A stretch of DNA of 64,000 nucleotides from Amycolatopsis sp. WQ 127309 (lineage in GTDB: Bacteria; Actinomycetota; Actinomycetes; Mycobacteriales; Pseudonocardiaceae), in assembly GCF_023023025.1 (NCBI RefSeq), contig NZ_CP095481.1:9003001-9067000 (forward strand). Direction: 5' to 3'. Under the pieces are notes generated by a model. It was not told the origin of the DNA. It saw only the letters and a list, made by a program, of their open reading frames with translations, and made no database searches. The position numbers and the translations under genes are program-made. The stretch's first letter is position 1, and the number at the start of each line of letters is the position of its first letter. Positions 34,167 through 42,963 of the stretch are shown one piece after another.

Positions 34167-35030
34167 ACGTGGTGCGCACAACCGGGGTGAGCAAGCGCTA
34201 CGGCCCGCTCGCCGCGCTCGACGGGGTGAGCGTGGAACACGATCCACGGCCTGCTGGGCCGCAACGGCGCCGGCAAGACCACGCTGATGCGGATCCTCAC
34301 CGGGCAGGCCTTCGAAACCGGCGGCACGGTGGAGGTCTTCGGGCAGCACCCATCCGAGAACGCCGACGTGCTTGCGCAGGTCTGCTTCATCAAGGAAAGC
34401 CAGCACTACCCGGAGAAGTTCCGCGTCAAGCACGCGCTGTGGGCCGCGCGGCTGCTCTACCCGAACTGGGACGACGCCTACGCCGCGGCGCTGCTGGCGG
34501 ACTTCGCCGTCCCCGCCGGCGGGCGGATCGGGAAGCTCTCACGCGGGCAGCTGTCGGCGGTCGGGGTGATCATCGGGCTGGCTTCGCGGGCCCCGCTGAC
34601 CCTGTTCGACGAGCCCTACCTCGGCCTCGACGCCGTCGCGCGGCAGCTGTTCTACGACCGGCTGCTCGCCGACTTCGCCGAGCACCCGCGCACGATCGTG
34701 CTCTCCACGCACCTGATCGACGAAGTCAGCGACCTGATCGAACACGTCGTGCTGCTCGACCGGGGCCGGGTGCTCATCGACACCGACGCGGAGACGCTGC
34801 GCGGCGAGGCCGTCGCGGTGACCGGGCCCGCCGAGGCCGTCGAGCGCTTCGCCGCCGGCCACCGGGAACTGCACCGCGAACGGTTCGGCGGTTCCCTGCG
34901 CGTCACCCTCACCGGAGCCCGGGACCGGTACGAGCCCGGGCTGGACTTCGAGCCGGTTTCGTTGCAGCAGCTGGTCGTCCGCACCACCCAAGGCCACGGC
35001 GGGCCGGTCGCCGCCGGGAAGGAATCCTGA
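34163..35030 (+). pseudogene. ABC transporter ATPase with frameshift
   Basis: The first 24 codons (VVRTTGVSKRYGPLAALDGVSVE) and the rest (NTIHGLLGRNGAGKTTLM with Walker A; LSRGQLSAVG signature; TLFDEPYLGLD Walker B; LSTHLID) are in different frames. The break is at about 34235/34236 and looks like loss of 2+3n bases between strand SV-E and NTIHG. The only downstream ATG in the second frame (34287) falls after Walker A, so it cannot rescue function. Otherwise intact, including the TGATG overlap with the permease, so the lesion is recent or a sequencing error. A YtrB-like exporter ATPase. Confidence 0.75.
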
Positions 35031-35725
35031 TGACACGCGTGCTCGACGTCGCGCGGATCCAGCTGGTCAACTGGCCGGTCCTGCTCGCCTACCCGCTGGG
35101 CCTGCTGGCCGTGCTGCCGCTGCTGGGCTGGGGCATCGACGTCTCCAACGGCGAAGGCGCGTTCGGCGCGCACGAGATCTACCTGCTGCCGGCCCTGTGG
35201 GGCGTGGTCGCCCCCGCGCACCTGCAGTCGATGACGCAGGTGTTCCCGTTCGCGCTGGGGCACGGCGTGACCCGCCGGACGTTCGCCGCGGCCACCGCAC
35301 TGGTCGTCCTCGGCCAGGCGCTGCTCGTCGGGCTCGTGATGGTGGTGCTCGACGTCGTCGAGCGGTCCACCGGCGGCTGGGGCCGGGAGGCGCGGATCTT
35401 CGGGCCGGCCGTGCTCGGCCGGCACGGCCCGTTCGCGCTGTGGTTCGTCTACAGTGGACCGCTGGTCGCGGTGTCCGCGATCGGGGTGCTGGCGGGCGTG
35501 GTGTTCCAGCGCTGGCGGCAGACGGGGATCTACCTCGGCCTCGCCGGGGCCGCCGCGCTGCTCGCCGGGATCAAGCTCCTGGCGTCGCAGCGGAGCTGGT
35601 GGCCCGCGATCGGCGACTTCCTCGGCGGGCAGCCGTCGTTCGCGCTGTACACGGCCTACCCGCTGGTGTTCGCGCTGGCCCTCGGCGGCGCGGCGTGGCT
35701 GGTGCTCCGGCGCGCGACGGCCTGA
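35030..35725 (+). CDS. ABC transporter permease-like membrane protein
   Basis: 231 residues with about six hydrophobic helices (VLLAYPLGLLAVLPLLGWG, ATALVVLGQALLVGLVMVVLDV, LVAVSAIGVLAGVVFQ, IYLGLAGAAALLAGIKLL and a last one near the C-terminus). ABC-2-type architecture with no Walker motifs. ATG 35030 overlaps the ATPase stop. Works with the frameshifted ATPase if that is functional; cargo unknown. Confidence 0.78.
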   Translation: MTRVLDVARIQLVNWPVLLAYPLGLLAVLPLLGWGIDVSNGEGAFGAHEIYLLPALWGVVAPAHLQSMTQVFPFALGHGVTRRTFAAATALVVLGQALLVGLVMVVLDVVERSTGGWGREARIFGPAVLGRHGPFALWFVYSGPLVAVSAIGVLAGVVFQRWRQTGIYLGLAGAAALLAGIKLLASQRSWWPAIGDFLGGQPSFALYTAYPLVFALALGGAAWLVLRRATA

Positions 35726-35728
35726 AGG

Positions 35729-36130
35729 TCAGTCCTGGGTCGCCCGGCGCGCGAGGTTGTCGACGGCGGACGCGGTCGCCGTGACGACGCCGGCCGTCTC
35801 CGGGGACAGGCCGTGGCGCCGAGCGATCCAGGCGACGTCGTTGTAGGTCACCCGGGTCCGACCGTGCTCGTCCTCCCAGACGAGGAACTTCAGCGGCAGG
35901 TCGATGCCGGCGACCTGGTTCTCCTGCATGAGCTGGGTGCCACCGCGCGGGTTGCCGAAGATGAGCAGGAAGGTCGGACGGAGGTCCAGGTCGACCTCGC
36001 GGGCGTTGCGGGCGTGGTCGACCCGGGCGAACACGACGAGCCCGGCGGTGGCGACGGCCCGCTCGAGCCGGTCGATGGTCGTGTCCACCGGCCACTTGCT
36101 CGCGACGGTCACCAAACCCTGCTGATCCAC
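35729..36130 (-). CDS. DUF302 protein
   Basis: 133 residues. Pattern TIDRLERAVATAGLVVFARVDHARNA, then PTFLLIFGNPRGGTQLMQENQVAGIDLPLKFLVWE is diagnostic of DUF302, a small alpha-beta fold found alone or fused to other domains, role unknown. GTG 36130 follows GAGGAG. Convergent with the permease gene. Confidence 0.85.
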   Translation of the reverse strand: MDQQGLVTVASKWPVDTTIDRLERAVATAGLVVFARVDHARNAREVDLDLRPTFLLIFGNPRGGTQLMQENQVAGIDLPLKFLVWEDEHGRTRVTYNDVAWIARRHGLSPETAGVVTATASAVDNLARRATQD

Positions 36131-36268
36131 GCGGTCTCCTCGGCTGAGCGGGCCGGACGCTCACTCGACAGCAGCGTACCGGGCGCGGAGACCGGAGCGG
36201 GACAGGTGAACCACCGGCGCCGCCCACCGTTGTGGACATTGCCCCGGATCGTCGCCATGATCTCCGGC

Positions 36269-36871
36269 ATGGTGACGAAAACCCCCAGAAATGTGACTGT
36301 TCAGGCGATTGCTGTCACAGTGATGGCCGCCGCGCTGACCGTTTCCTGCGCCGCGAAATCGTCGAACGTCGCCGGGCAGCCCATTCCCGCGACCACCACT
36401 TCGGCATCGGTCAGCAGCGCGAACACGGCTGCTGCCAATGCGAAGTCCGGTGCGCCGACCGCGGAACAGGCGCTCGCTCGGTGGATCGGCGCGGTCGTCT
36501 CCGGCAACTTCGACCAGGCGTGCTCCGTCATGGCCGATGCCGAGCAAACCCCACCGAAGGTCTTCTCCCCCGAAACGTGCGCCGGCCAAGACGAAACGAT
36601 GAAATCGGTGCACAAGGTGCTCGACGGGTTGCGCACGGCCTTCACCCCGGACAACGCGGCGAACCCGCCCGAGGTCGAGATCGCGGGCCCGGCCGCCACC
36701 GGCGACTCGGCGAAGATCGCCGCCGACAGGATATCGGTCGAAGGGAAGACCCTCGACGACATCGTCCTGTCCCACTCCACCGGCGTGCAACCGGGCCAGA
36801 CGAACATCACCTTCAGCCTGCGGAAGCTCGAGGAAGCCTGGTACGTCACGAACTTCGACCTGAAGATCTGA
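36269..36871 (+). CDS. Putative lipoprotein
   Basis: 200 residues from ATG 36269 (ATG 36257 also possible). Signal ending in AALTVSC (lipobox), a Ser/Thr/Ala linker, then a soluble domain with EQALARWIGAVVSGNFDQACSVM, FSPETCAGQD and NITFSLRKLEEAWYVTNFDL. This resembles actinobacterial NTF2-like lipoproteins. Cell-surface anchored; function unknown. Confidence 0.72.
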   Translation: MVTKTPRNVTVQAIAVTVMAAALTVSCAAKSSNVAGQPIPATTTSASVSSANTAAANAKSGAPTAEQALARWIGAVVSGNFDQACSVMADAEQTPPKVFSPETCAGQDETMKSVHKVLDGLRTAFTPDNAANPPEVEIAGPAATGDSAKIAADRISVEGKTLDDIVLSHSTGVQPGQTNITFSLRKLEEAWYVTNFDLKI

Positions 36872-37065
36872 TTCCGGCCCCGGCCGCCCGGTTACCGGGG
36901 TGACGGCCGGAAGGCCGTCCGACACGACCCGGGTTGACCCCCACGGCCTGTGAACCACCGGATCCGGCTCTGCCCGGTCTCCGAGTGGAGTGCCAGGCCG
37001 GGGCGCGGCCGAGCACGCCGGCCGCGGTCGCGATGTCCGCGAGGGTCAGCCTCGGTCTCAGGACA

Positions 37066-38034
37066 TCAGTCCGGCACGGGGGTGCCGTGGGTGTGGAAGG
37101 TCTCGATCGTCTTGAGCCCCCACGCCTGCCCCTTCGCCCGTTCCTCACGGGTCCAGCTGATCGTCTGCCAGTCGGGCGCGAGGATCAGCCGCGCGCCCGC
37201 GTTGCAGAGCTCGATCCGGTTGCCGCCGGGCTCCCACACGTAGAGGAAGAACGTCTGCTGGATGGCGTGTTTGTGCGGGCCGGTCTCGATGTGCACGCCC
37301 GCGTCGAGGCAGACGTCGGCGGCACGCAGGATCTCCTCGCGGGTGTCGGTGGCGAACGCGATGTGGTGCAGGCGGCCGCGGCTGCCGGTCCAGTCCTCGG
37401 TGTAGACGAGGTCGTAGGTCTTGTTCCCCAGCGAGAACCAGATCGCCTGCGGGCTGCCGTCGTCCTTGACGATCTGCTCGGTGCACCGCGCGCCGAGCAC
37501 GTCGCGCAGGAACGCGGCGGTCTCCGGGATGCCGGCGGCGAGGTGGTTCACGTGATCGAGCCGCCGCAGGTTCGCGCCCCGGCCGGGGTAGGCGGCCGCC
37601 TGGTTCTTCAGCGCCGGCCGGTCGGCGTCGTCGGCCCGGTACCACTCGACGTCCCAGTACAGGCCGTATTCGTGCCCGTCGGGGTCGGTGAAGACGTGGA
37701 CGTCGCCGAGGTGGTGGACGTCGGTCACGACACCGCGCCCGAGGCCGGCCGCGTCCACGGCGGAGGTGAGCCGCTCCACCGCTTCCGGGCTCGCGGCGCG
37801 CAGGTAGGTGCGGCCGATGCCCGCGGTGGCGCGCTGGATCAGGCGCAGCGTCCAGGATTGGTAGTCGTCCCAGGCGTGCAGGTAGACCGAGTCGCCGGTG
37901 CGGTGCACCTCGCGCAGGCCCATCTGCTCGACGAAGAAGTCACGGGACTGCCCGAGGACCGGGGTGTACAGCTCGACCGGCCCGACGTGGGCGATGTCCC
38001 GGCGGCGGTCGGGGTCGTGCGCCAGCGAGCTCAT
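37066..38034 (-). CDS. Extradiol ring-cleavage dioxygenase (catechol 2,3-dioxygenase-like)
   Basis: 322 residues, two VOC modules. The second carries the metal triad: His in LDHVNHLAAG, His in LHHIAFAT, and Glu in NRIELCNAG. GHEYGLYWDVEW is in the first module. Cleaves a catechol next to the hydroxyls with Fe(II) and O2. ATG 38034 follows GGAAGG. Divergent from a NitT/TauT-type importer; the shared intergenic region holds an ATTGT-TG-ACAAT palindrome. Together this suggests uptake and breakdown of an aromatic compound (inference). Confidence 0.88.
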   Translation of the reverse strand: MSSLAHDPDRRRDIAHVGPVELYTPVLGQSRDFFVEQMGLREVHRTGDSVYLHAWDDYQSWTLRLIQRATAGIGRTYLRAASPEAVERLTSAVDAAGLGRGVVTDVHHLGDVHVFTDPDGHEYGLYWDVEWYRADDADRPALKNQAAAYPGRGANLRRLDHVNHLAAGIPETAAFLRDVLGARCTEQIVKDDGSPQAIWFSLGNKTYDLVYTEDWTGSRGRLHHIAFATDTREEILRAADVCLDAGVHIETGPHKHAIQQTFFLYVWEPGGNRIELCNAGARLILAPDWQTISWTREERAKGQAWGLKTIETFHTHGTPVPD

Positions 38035-38130
38035 CCGGCTGCCTTCCGCTGCGGGCCCCACGAGGCCGTCGGACACCTTGGGTTAAGAGATGTACGCGGT
38101 CACAACTTCGCAGTCAAGATTGGCTTCACA

Positions 38131-38142
38131 ATTGTTGACAAT
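38131..38142. promoter_or_regulatory. Palindrome ATTGT-TG-ACAAT, GntR-type operator candidate
   Basis: Perfect 12-bp palindrome between the divergent dioxygenase and importer genes, overlapping a TTGACA (38135-38140) that could be a -35. FCD-type GntR repressors of aromatic catabolism often bind such sites. No GntR gene of that type lies in the window. Confidence 0.4.
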
Positions 38143-38218
38143 ATCGGTAACGTTCGCCCATCGTTCCCCCACGAGCGCCGTCAGCGCTCTCTCCAGGCTC
38201 TCTCCAGCAGGAGGACTC

Positions 38219-39220
38219 ATGCGACGCGCCAACGTCGGCACGGCCCGCGTCCACCGCCACACCCGCCGCCTGCTCACCGCGGTCGCCGGGCTCGCCGCCG
38301 TCGCCCTCGTGGCGTCGGGGTGCGGCGGGTCGTCGGGCGACTCGTCCTCCTCGGGCGGGCCGGCGAAGATCACCGTCGGGGTCATCCCGATCGTGGACGT
38401 GGCGCCGATCTACCTCGGGGTCGAGAAAGGCTTCTTCACCGCGGAGGGACTCGACGTCACCCTGCAGACCGCCCAGGGCGGTGCGGCGATCGTGCCCGCG
38501 GTGGTCAGCGGGCAGTACCAGTTCGGGTTCAGCAACACGACTTCGTTGCTGCTGGCCCATTCCCAGGGCCTGCCGGTGAAGGTGGTCAGCTCGGGGGTCG
38601 CCTCCACCGGCACGGACGGCAAGGACTTCGGCGCGGTCATCGTGAAGGCGGACAGCCCGATCAAGACCGCGAAGGACCTCGCGGGCAAGCGCGTCGCGGT
38701 GAACACGTTGAAGAACATCAACACCACGACGGTCGGCAACGTGGTCCGCAAGGCCGGCGGCGACCCGGCGGCCGTCGACTACGTCGAACTGCCGTTCCCG
38801 GACATCGCCGCCGCGGTGGCCAAGGGCGACGTCGACGCCGGGCAGCTCGTCGAACCGTTCCTCACCATCGCCGCCGGGCAGGGCGACCGGCAGGTGGCGT
38901 CCAACTACGCCGGCACCGATCCCGACCTGACCATCGGGATGTACTTCACCTCCCGGCAGTACGCGGCGCAGAACGCGAAAACCGTCACCGGGTTCACCAC
39001 CGCGATGAAGAAGTCCATGGACTACGCCTCGGCGCACCCGGACGAGGCCCGCGCGGTGCTGAGCGGCTACACCAAGCTCGACCCGGCGGTGCAGAAGGCG
39101 ATGGTGCTGCCGCGCTGGCCCGGCGCGGTCGACCGCGACTCCGTGCAGCTGCTCGGCACCCTCGCCACCCAGGACGGCTTGATCACCAAGCCGCTCGACC
39201 TCGACACCCTGCTGCCGTGA
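38219..39220 (+). CDS. NitT/TauT-type ABC substrate-binding lipoprotein
   Basis: 333 residues. Signal peptide with lipobox VALVASGCGG (Cys about 33), Ser/Gly linker, then the periplasmic-binding fold: ITVGVIPIVDVAPIYLGVEKGFF, VVSGQYQFGFSNTTSLL, DLAGKRVAVNTLKNI. SsuA/ThiY-like family binding sulfonates, pyrimidine precursors or aromatics. ATG 38219 has AGGAGG. The stop overlaps the first permease. Confidence 0.88.
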   Translation: MRRANVGTARVHRHTRRLLTAVAGLAAVALVASGCGGSSGDSSSSGGPAKITVGVIPIVDVAPIYLGVEKGFFTAEGLDVTLQTAQGGAAIVPAVVSGQYQFGFSNTTSLLLAHSQGLPVKVVSSGVASTGTDGKDFGAVIVKADSPIKTAKDLAGKRVAVNTLKNINTTTVGNVVRKAGGDPAAVDYVELPFPDIAAAVAKGDVDAGQLVEPFLTIAAGQGDRQVASNYAGTDPDLTIGMYFTSRQYAAQNAKTVTGFTTAMKKSMDYASAHPDEARAVLSGYTKLDPAVQKAMVLPRWPGAVDRDSVQLLGTLATQDGLITKPLDLDTLLP

Positions 39221-40008
39221 CGACCGCCGTCCCCGGGCGGGATCGGTGGCGGCAGCCCGCACTCGGCGTGCTGGGGCTGGTGGTGGTCATCGGCGTCGCG
39301 GAAGCGTTGCCCCGCTTGACCATCGTCGACCCGCGGTTCCTGCCGCCGTTCAGCGCCATGGTCCGCGGCCTGGCCACGCAGGTGACCGAGAGCGGGTTCT
39401 GGCAGGCGCTGGGCCAGACGTTGCGGGGCTGGGCGCTCGGGTTGCTGATCGCCATGGCCGCGGGCATCGTCTTCGGAGTGCTGATCGGCAGCATCCCGTT
39501 GCTGCGCAAGGTCACCTCCTCCACGATCGAGTTCCTGCGCCCCATCCCCTCGGTCGCCTTGATCCCGCTCGTCGTGCTGCTCTACGGCAGCCGGCCCGAG
39601 TCCGCGCTCGTGCTGGTCGTCTACGCCGCGCTGTGGCAGGTGCTCGTCCAGGTCGTGTACGGCGTCGCCGACGTCGACCCGGTCGTGCGCGACACGGCCC
39701 GCTCCTACCGGTTCTCGCGGTGGGCGACGGTGCGGAACGTCGTGTGGCCGACCGCCTTGCCCTACGTCGTCACCGGTTTCCGCCTCGCCGCCGCCGTCGC
39801 GCTCATCCTGGAGGTCACGGCGGAGCTGATCATCGGCGTGCCGGGCCTCGGCCGCTCCATCGGCGTCGCGCAGAGCTCCGGCGCCGTCGCGGACACCTAC
39901 GCCCTCGTGATCGTCGTCGGCGTCATCGGCGTCGCGGTCAACGCCTCGGCGCGGGCCGTCGAACGCCGCGTCCTGCACTGGCACCCCTCGATCCGGGGAG
40001 ACCGGTGA
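39217..40008 (+). CDS. ABC transporter permease 1 (NitT/TauT type)
   Basis: 263 residues, six helices. Inner-membrane permease with EAA-loop-like ADVDPVVRDTARSYRFSRWATVRNVVWPTALPYVVTGFRLA. GTG 39217 overlaps the binding-protein stop and its own stop overlaps permease 2. About 30 percent similar by eye to permease 2, so the channel is probably a heterodimer. Confidence 0.88.
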   Translation: MTTAVPGRDRWRQPALGVLGLVVVIGVAEALPRLTIVDPRFLPPFSAMVRGLATQVTESGFWQALGQTLRGWALGLLIAMAAGIVFGVLIGSIPLLRKVTSSTIEFLRPIPSVALIPLVVLLYGSRPESALVLVVYAALWQVLVQVVYGVADVDPVVRDTARSYRFSRWATVRNVVWPTALPYVVTGFRLAAAVALILEVTAELIIGVPGLGRSIGVAQSSGAVADTYALVIVVGVIGVAVNASARAVERRVLHWHPSIRGDR

Positions 40009-40790
40009 AAGCCGTGAACCTGTTACGGCGCATCCTGTTCACGCTGGGACTGCCCGTCGTCCTCGTCGCGCTGTGGTGGCTGCTGTCCGCCGGCAGCACC
40101 GACTTCTTCTGGCCGCCGCTGCAGACCATCGTGGAGGCGTTCCCGCAGACGTGGACGGCGGACCCGATCCGGCACGACGTGCTGCCCAGCCTGGCGCGGC
40201 TCGCCGCCGGCTACCTCATCGCCGTCGTCGCCGGGGTCGCGGCGGGCACCGCGATCGGCTCGTCGCGCACCTTGCGCGCGCTCTGCGAGCCGGTGCTGGA
40301 GTTCTTCCGGGCGATCCCGCCGCCGGTGCTCATCCCGGTCATCGCGCTGTTCGCCGGGTACACCGCGTCGACCACCAAGGTCGTCACCATCGCCTTGGGC
40401 TGTCTGTGGCCGATCCTGCTGAACACCGTCGAAGGCGTCCGGTCGGTCGACGAAGTCCTGCGCGACACGGCCCGCTCCTACCGGTTCGGGCGGATGGCCA
40501 CCCTGCGGCACGTGGTGCTGCGCGGGGCGAGCCCGCGGATCGTCACCGGCGCGCGGCAGGCGCTGTCCCTCGGCGTGATCCTCATGGTGATCAGCGAGCT
40601 GTTCGGCGCCGACCGCGGGCTGGGCGCGGCGATCGTGCAGTTCCAGCGCGGCTTCGCCATCCCGCAGATGTGGACCGGGATCATCTTGCTCGGCCTCATC
40701 GGCGTCGCGCTGTCGGGGCTCTTCCGCCTCGTCGAACACCGGACCATGGCCTGGTACCGCGGGGTCCGCCAGGCCGAACTGGAAGGCTGA
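40005..40790 (+). CDS. ABC transporter permease 2 (NitT/TauT type)
   Basis: 261 residues, six helices, with SVDEVLRDTARSYRFGRMATLRHVVLRGASPRIVTGARQAL as the ATPase-contact loop. GTG 40005 overlaps permease 1; GTG 40014 is also possible. Codon 7 is TTA (40023-40025), rare in this DNA and close to the start, so translation could depend on a bldA-like leucyl tRNA. Confidence 0.88.
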   Translation: MKAVNLLRRILFTLGLPVVLVALWWLLSAGSTDFFWPPLQTIVEAFPQTWTADPIRHDVLPSLARLAAGYLIAVVAGVAAGTAIGSSRTLRALCEPVLEFFRAIPPPVLIPVIALFAGYTASTTKVVTIALGCLWPILLNTVEGVRSVDEVLRDTARSYRFGRMATLRHVVLRGASPRIVTGARQALSLGVILMVISELFGADRGLGAAIVQFQRGFAIPQMWTGIILLGLIGVALSGLFRLVEHRTMAWYRGVRQAELEG

Positions 40791-40793
40791 CAC

Positions 40794-41606
40794 ATGGCTC
40801 ACACCACCGCGGCGCTCGAGGTCACCGGGCTCGCCAAGACCTACCGCGGGCACGGCCGCGACGTCGAAGCCATCCGCGAGCTCACCTTCCGGGTCGGCCG
40901 GGGCGAGTTCGTCTGCATCGTCGGCCCGTCCGGCGCGGGCAAGACGACGCTGCTGCGCTGCATCGCCGGCCTCCTGGACTCCTCGAGCGGTCACGTCACC
41001 CTGGCCGGGACGCCGGTCACCGGTCCGCCGCCCGGCATGGCTGTGGTGTTCCAGGAGTACGGCCGCAGCCTCTTCCCGTGGCTCACGGTGCGCAAGAACA
41101 TCGAGCTTCCGTTGAAGGAGAAGGGGCTCGCGCGCGCCGAGCGGACCACGAAGGTCGACGCGGCGCTGGCGGCCGTCGGGCTGACGGAGAACGCGGACGC
41201 CCACCCGTGGCAGCTCTCCGGCGGCATGCAGCAGCGGGTCGCCATCGCCCGCGCGGTGGCCTACGAGCCGACCGTGCTGCTGATGGACGAACCGTTCGCC
41301 GCCGTCGACGCCCAGACGCGCGCGGACCTGGAAGACCTGGTGCGGTCCCTGTGGCGGCAGCTCGGCGTGACCGTCCTGTTCGTCACCCACGACATCGACG
41401 AGTCCGTCTACTTGGGACAGCGGGTGCTGGTGCTGTCCAACCGGCCCACCGTCGTGCTCGAGGACGTCCGGGTCGAGCTGCCCGACGACCGCGACCAGCT
41501 GCGCACCCGGTCGTCGCCGCAGTTCGCCGACACCCGCACCCGCGTCTACGAACTGGTCCAGCGGGCCAAGAAGGGCCACCGGCCGGAGACCGTCCCCGCC
41601 GGCTGA
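40794..41606 (+). CDS. ABC transporter ATPase (NitT/TauT type)
   Basis: 270 residues. Walker A GPSGAGKTTLL, Q-loop VFQEYGRSLFPWLTV, signature LSGGMQQRVAIARAVAYEP, Walker B VLLMDEPFAAVDAQTR, H-loop FVTHDIDE. SsuB/TauB-like, powering import through the two permeases. Three nt after permease 2. Confidence 0.92.
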   Translation: MAHTTAALEVTGLAKTYRGHGRDVEAIRELTFRVGRGEFVCIVGPSGAGKTTLLRCIAGLLDSSSGHVTLAGTPVTGPPPGMAVVFQEYGRSLFPWLTVRKNIELPLKEKGLARAERTTKVDAALAAVGLTENADAHPWQLSGGMQQRVAIARAVAYEPTVLLMDEPFAAVDAQTRADLEDLVRSLWRQLGVTVLFVTHDIDESVYLGQRVLVLSNRPTVVLEDVRVELPDDRDQLRTRSSPQFADTRTRVYELVQRAKKGHRPETVPAG

Positions 41607-41689
41607 GGTCGCGGTGAGCGGAGTCTTCGACGAGCTGCGCGCCGAAGCGGGCTGTCGCGGCGGGGCGGCCGCCGCGCACGGTGTTGCCG

Positions 41690-42181
41690 CTACGCCTGCG
41701 TCCACTCTTCGGTCCAGCCCAGCGGCGGGGCGTAACGCTGAACCCAGTACTTGTTGCTGGCCGCCACCCGCACCACGACGCCCTTGGACCCGTTGGTGCC
41801 TTCGTCCTCGGCGTAGGCGATGGTGTCGGCGAGCCCGTTGCCGCCCATCTTCTTCCAGCCGCCGGAGTTGGGCCATGCGTGCCAGATCGTGCGGTCGGTG
41901 GAGATGCCGAAGCATTCGTCGCTCGTGTGAATCCAGTCGACGACCATGACGTAAGTGCCCGCTTTGAACGTTCCGTAGTAGCCGTAGCAGGAGACCCTGC
42001 CACCGGCGGGTACCGCGGTGAAGTGGAACGACGTGCCGGTGGCCGCGGCCGCCTCCTGTGCGATCGAACCGACCTTTGGGGCCGCGTTCGCCGCTGCCGG
42101 AGTGGCGGCGGCGAACACTGCGGCGAACACGATTCCTGCTGCCATCGACCAGCTTCGCGCCGCTCGTGCCGCGAACATCAT
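41690..42181 (-). CDS. Small secreted protein, unknown
   Basis: 163 residues. Signal MMFAARAARSWSMAAGIVFAAV then AAATPAAANAAP with cleavage near residue 33. The mature part has VSCYGYYGTFKAGTYVMVVDW and TSDECFGISTDRTIWHAWPN (two Cys, aromatic-rich) and KGVVVRVAASNKYWVQRY. Domain not recognised; could be a small beta-rich extracellular protein. GAGAGGAAT precedes the start. Confidence 0.75.
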   Translation of the reverse strand: MMFAARAARSWSMAAGIVFAAVFAAATPAAANAAPKVGSIAQEAAAATGTSFHFTAVPAGGRVSCYGYYGTFKAGTYVMVVDWIHTSDECFGISTDRTIWHAWPNSGGWKKMGGNGLADTIAYAEDEGTNGSKGVVVRVAASNKYWVQRYAPPLGWTEEWTQA

Positions 42182-42432
42182 CCGGTATTCCTCTCGCCGG
42201 CCGCACCCGGTCGGTCCAGGTCGCTCCGAACGTCAACGCCCTTGTGGCTTTCCTGGTTGAGGCGCAAACGATCGATTCACCCGATCGGCCGCAGGACGCC
42301 TGTGTAGTGACATTCCGCGCCCCGCTCCAGGTCGGCTGGTGCGCCCAGGTGAACGATGCTTTTCGCTCACGGAGCAAGCTCGTGTGGTAGGACGGATTAG
42401 AGCTTTCCAGGGGACGACAAGGGGGCAAATCG
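42182..42432. other. Divergent intergenic region between secreted-protein genes
   Basis: 251 bases between the divergent 163- and 150-residue secreted proteins. Nothing identifiable beyond the two ribosome sites; no clear promoter boxes or repeats. Confidence 0.3.
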
Positions 42433-42885
42433 ATGACGTGGAGTTCCGGGTCCCAGCCGCAAGAGCCGACGACGGCCAAGGGCCACAGGCGGAAAAGCCG
42501 CGTCGCCCTGGCAGTAGCCGCGGCCGCCGCCGGGCTGGTTCTGACGGAAGCGCCCGCGGCCACCGCCGAACCGGCCGGAATATCCCATGATTTCCTCGTC
42601 TACGGTGCGGACGGAAACAGCTACATCGTCGGCTCCGTCTTCTTCTCGAACCGTTCGGCGAGCGTCGACGCGACCTTTCACGCTGCCGGGTGCCGGCGGC
42701 TCTACGTTTACGCACTCGCCGGCACCACTCAGCTGGACGCCAGGAGCACGAGTACCCACTGCAACTCCACTACCGGGGAAGACATCCCGCTCAAAGCCGA
42801 TGTCCCGGGTGGAGCCAACCACGTCAAACTCAGCTTGACCGACCAGAACGGGCACAACGCTCGCACAGGAGACATCTACCGCTGA
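42433..42885 (+). CDS. Small secreted protein A, paralog of B
   Basis: 150 residues. Arg/Lys-rich start (KGHRRKSR) then VALAVAAAAAGLVLTEAPAATA, signal cleavage near residue 46. Mature part: ISHDFLVYGADGNSYIVGSVFF, NRSASVDATFHAAGCRRLYVY, VPGGANHVKLSLTDQNG. Shares the order YG...VG(S/T)...(R)S(V)D..., Cys-R-x-L, VPGGA, LxLxD with the next gene. Function unknown; possibly an extracellular beta-sandwich. Confidence 0.75.
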   Translation: MTWSSGSQPQEPTTAKGHRRKSRVALAVAAAAAGLVLTEAPAATAEPAGISHDFLVYGADGNSYIVGSVFFSNRSASVDATFHAAGCRRLYVYALAGTTQLDARSTSTHCNSTTGEDIPLKADVPGGANHVKLSLTDQNGHNARTGDIYR

Positions 42886-42963
42886 ACGGACGTCGAACTG
42901 CTGCTGCACAAAGCAGGCACTCCGTCCTATCGCGACACCCCATCGACGAGGAGAACAACGACC

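Noticed and set aside
34287..35030. Short ABC ATPase from ATG 34287
   Set aside because: It would lack Walker A; the upstream frame shows the true N-terminus, so I treat the gene as frameshifted.
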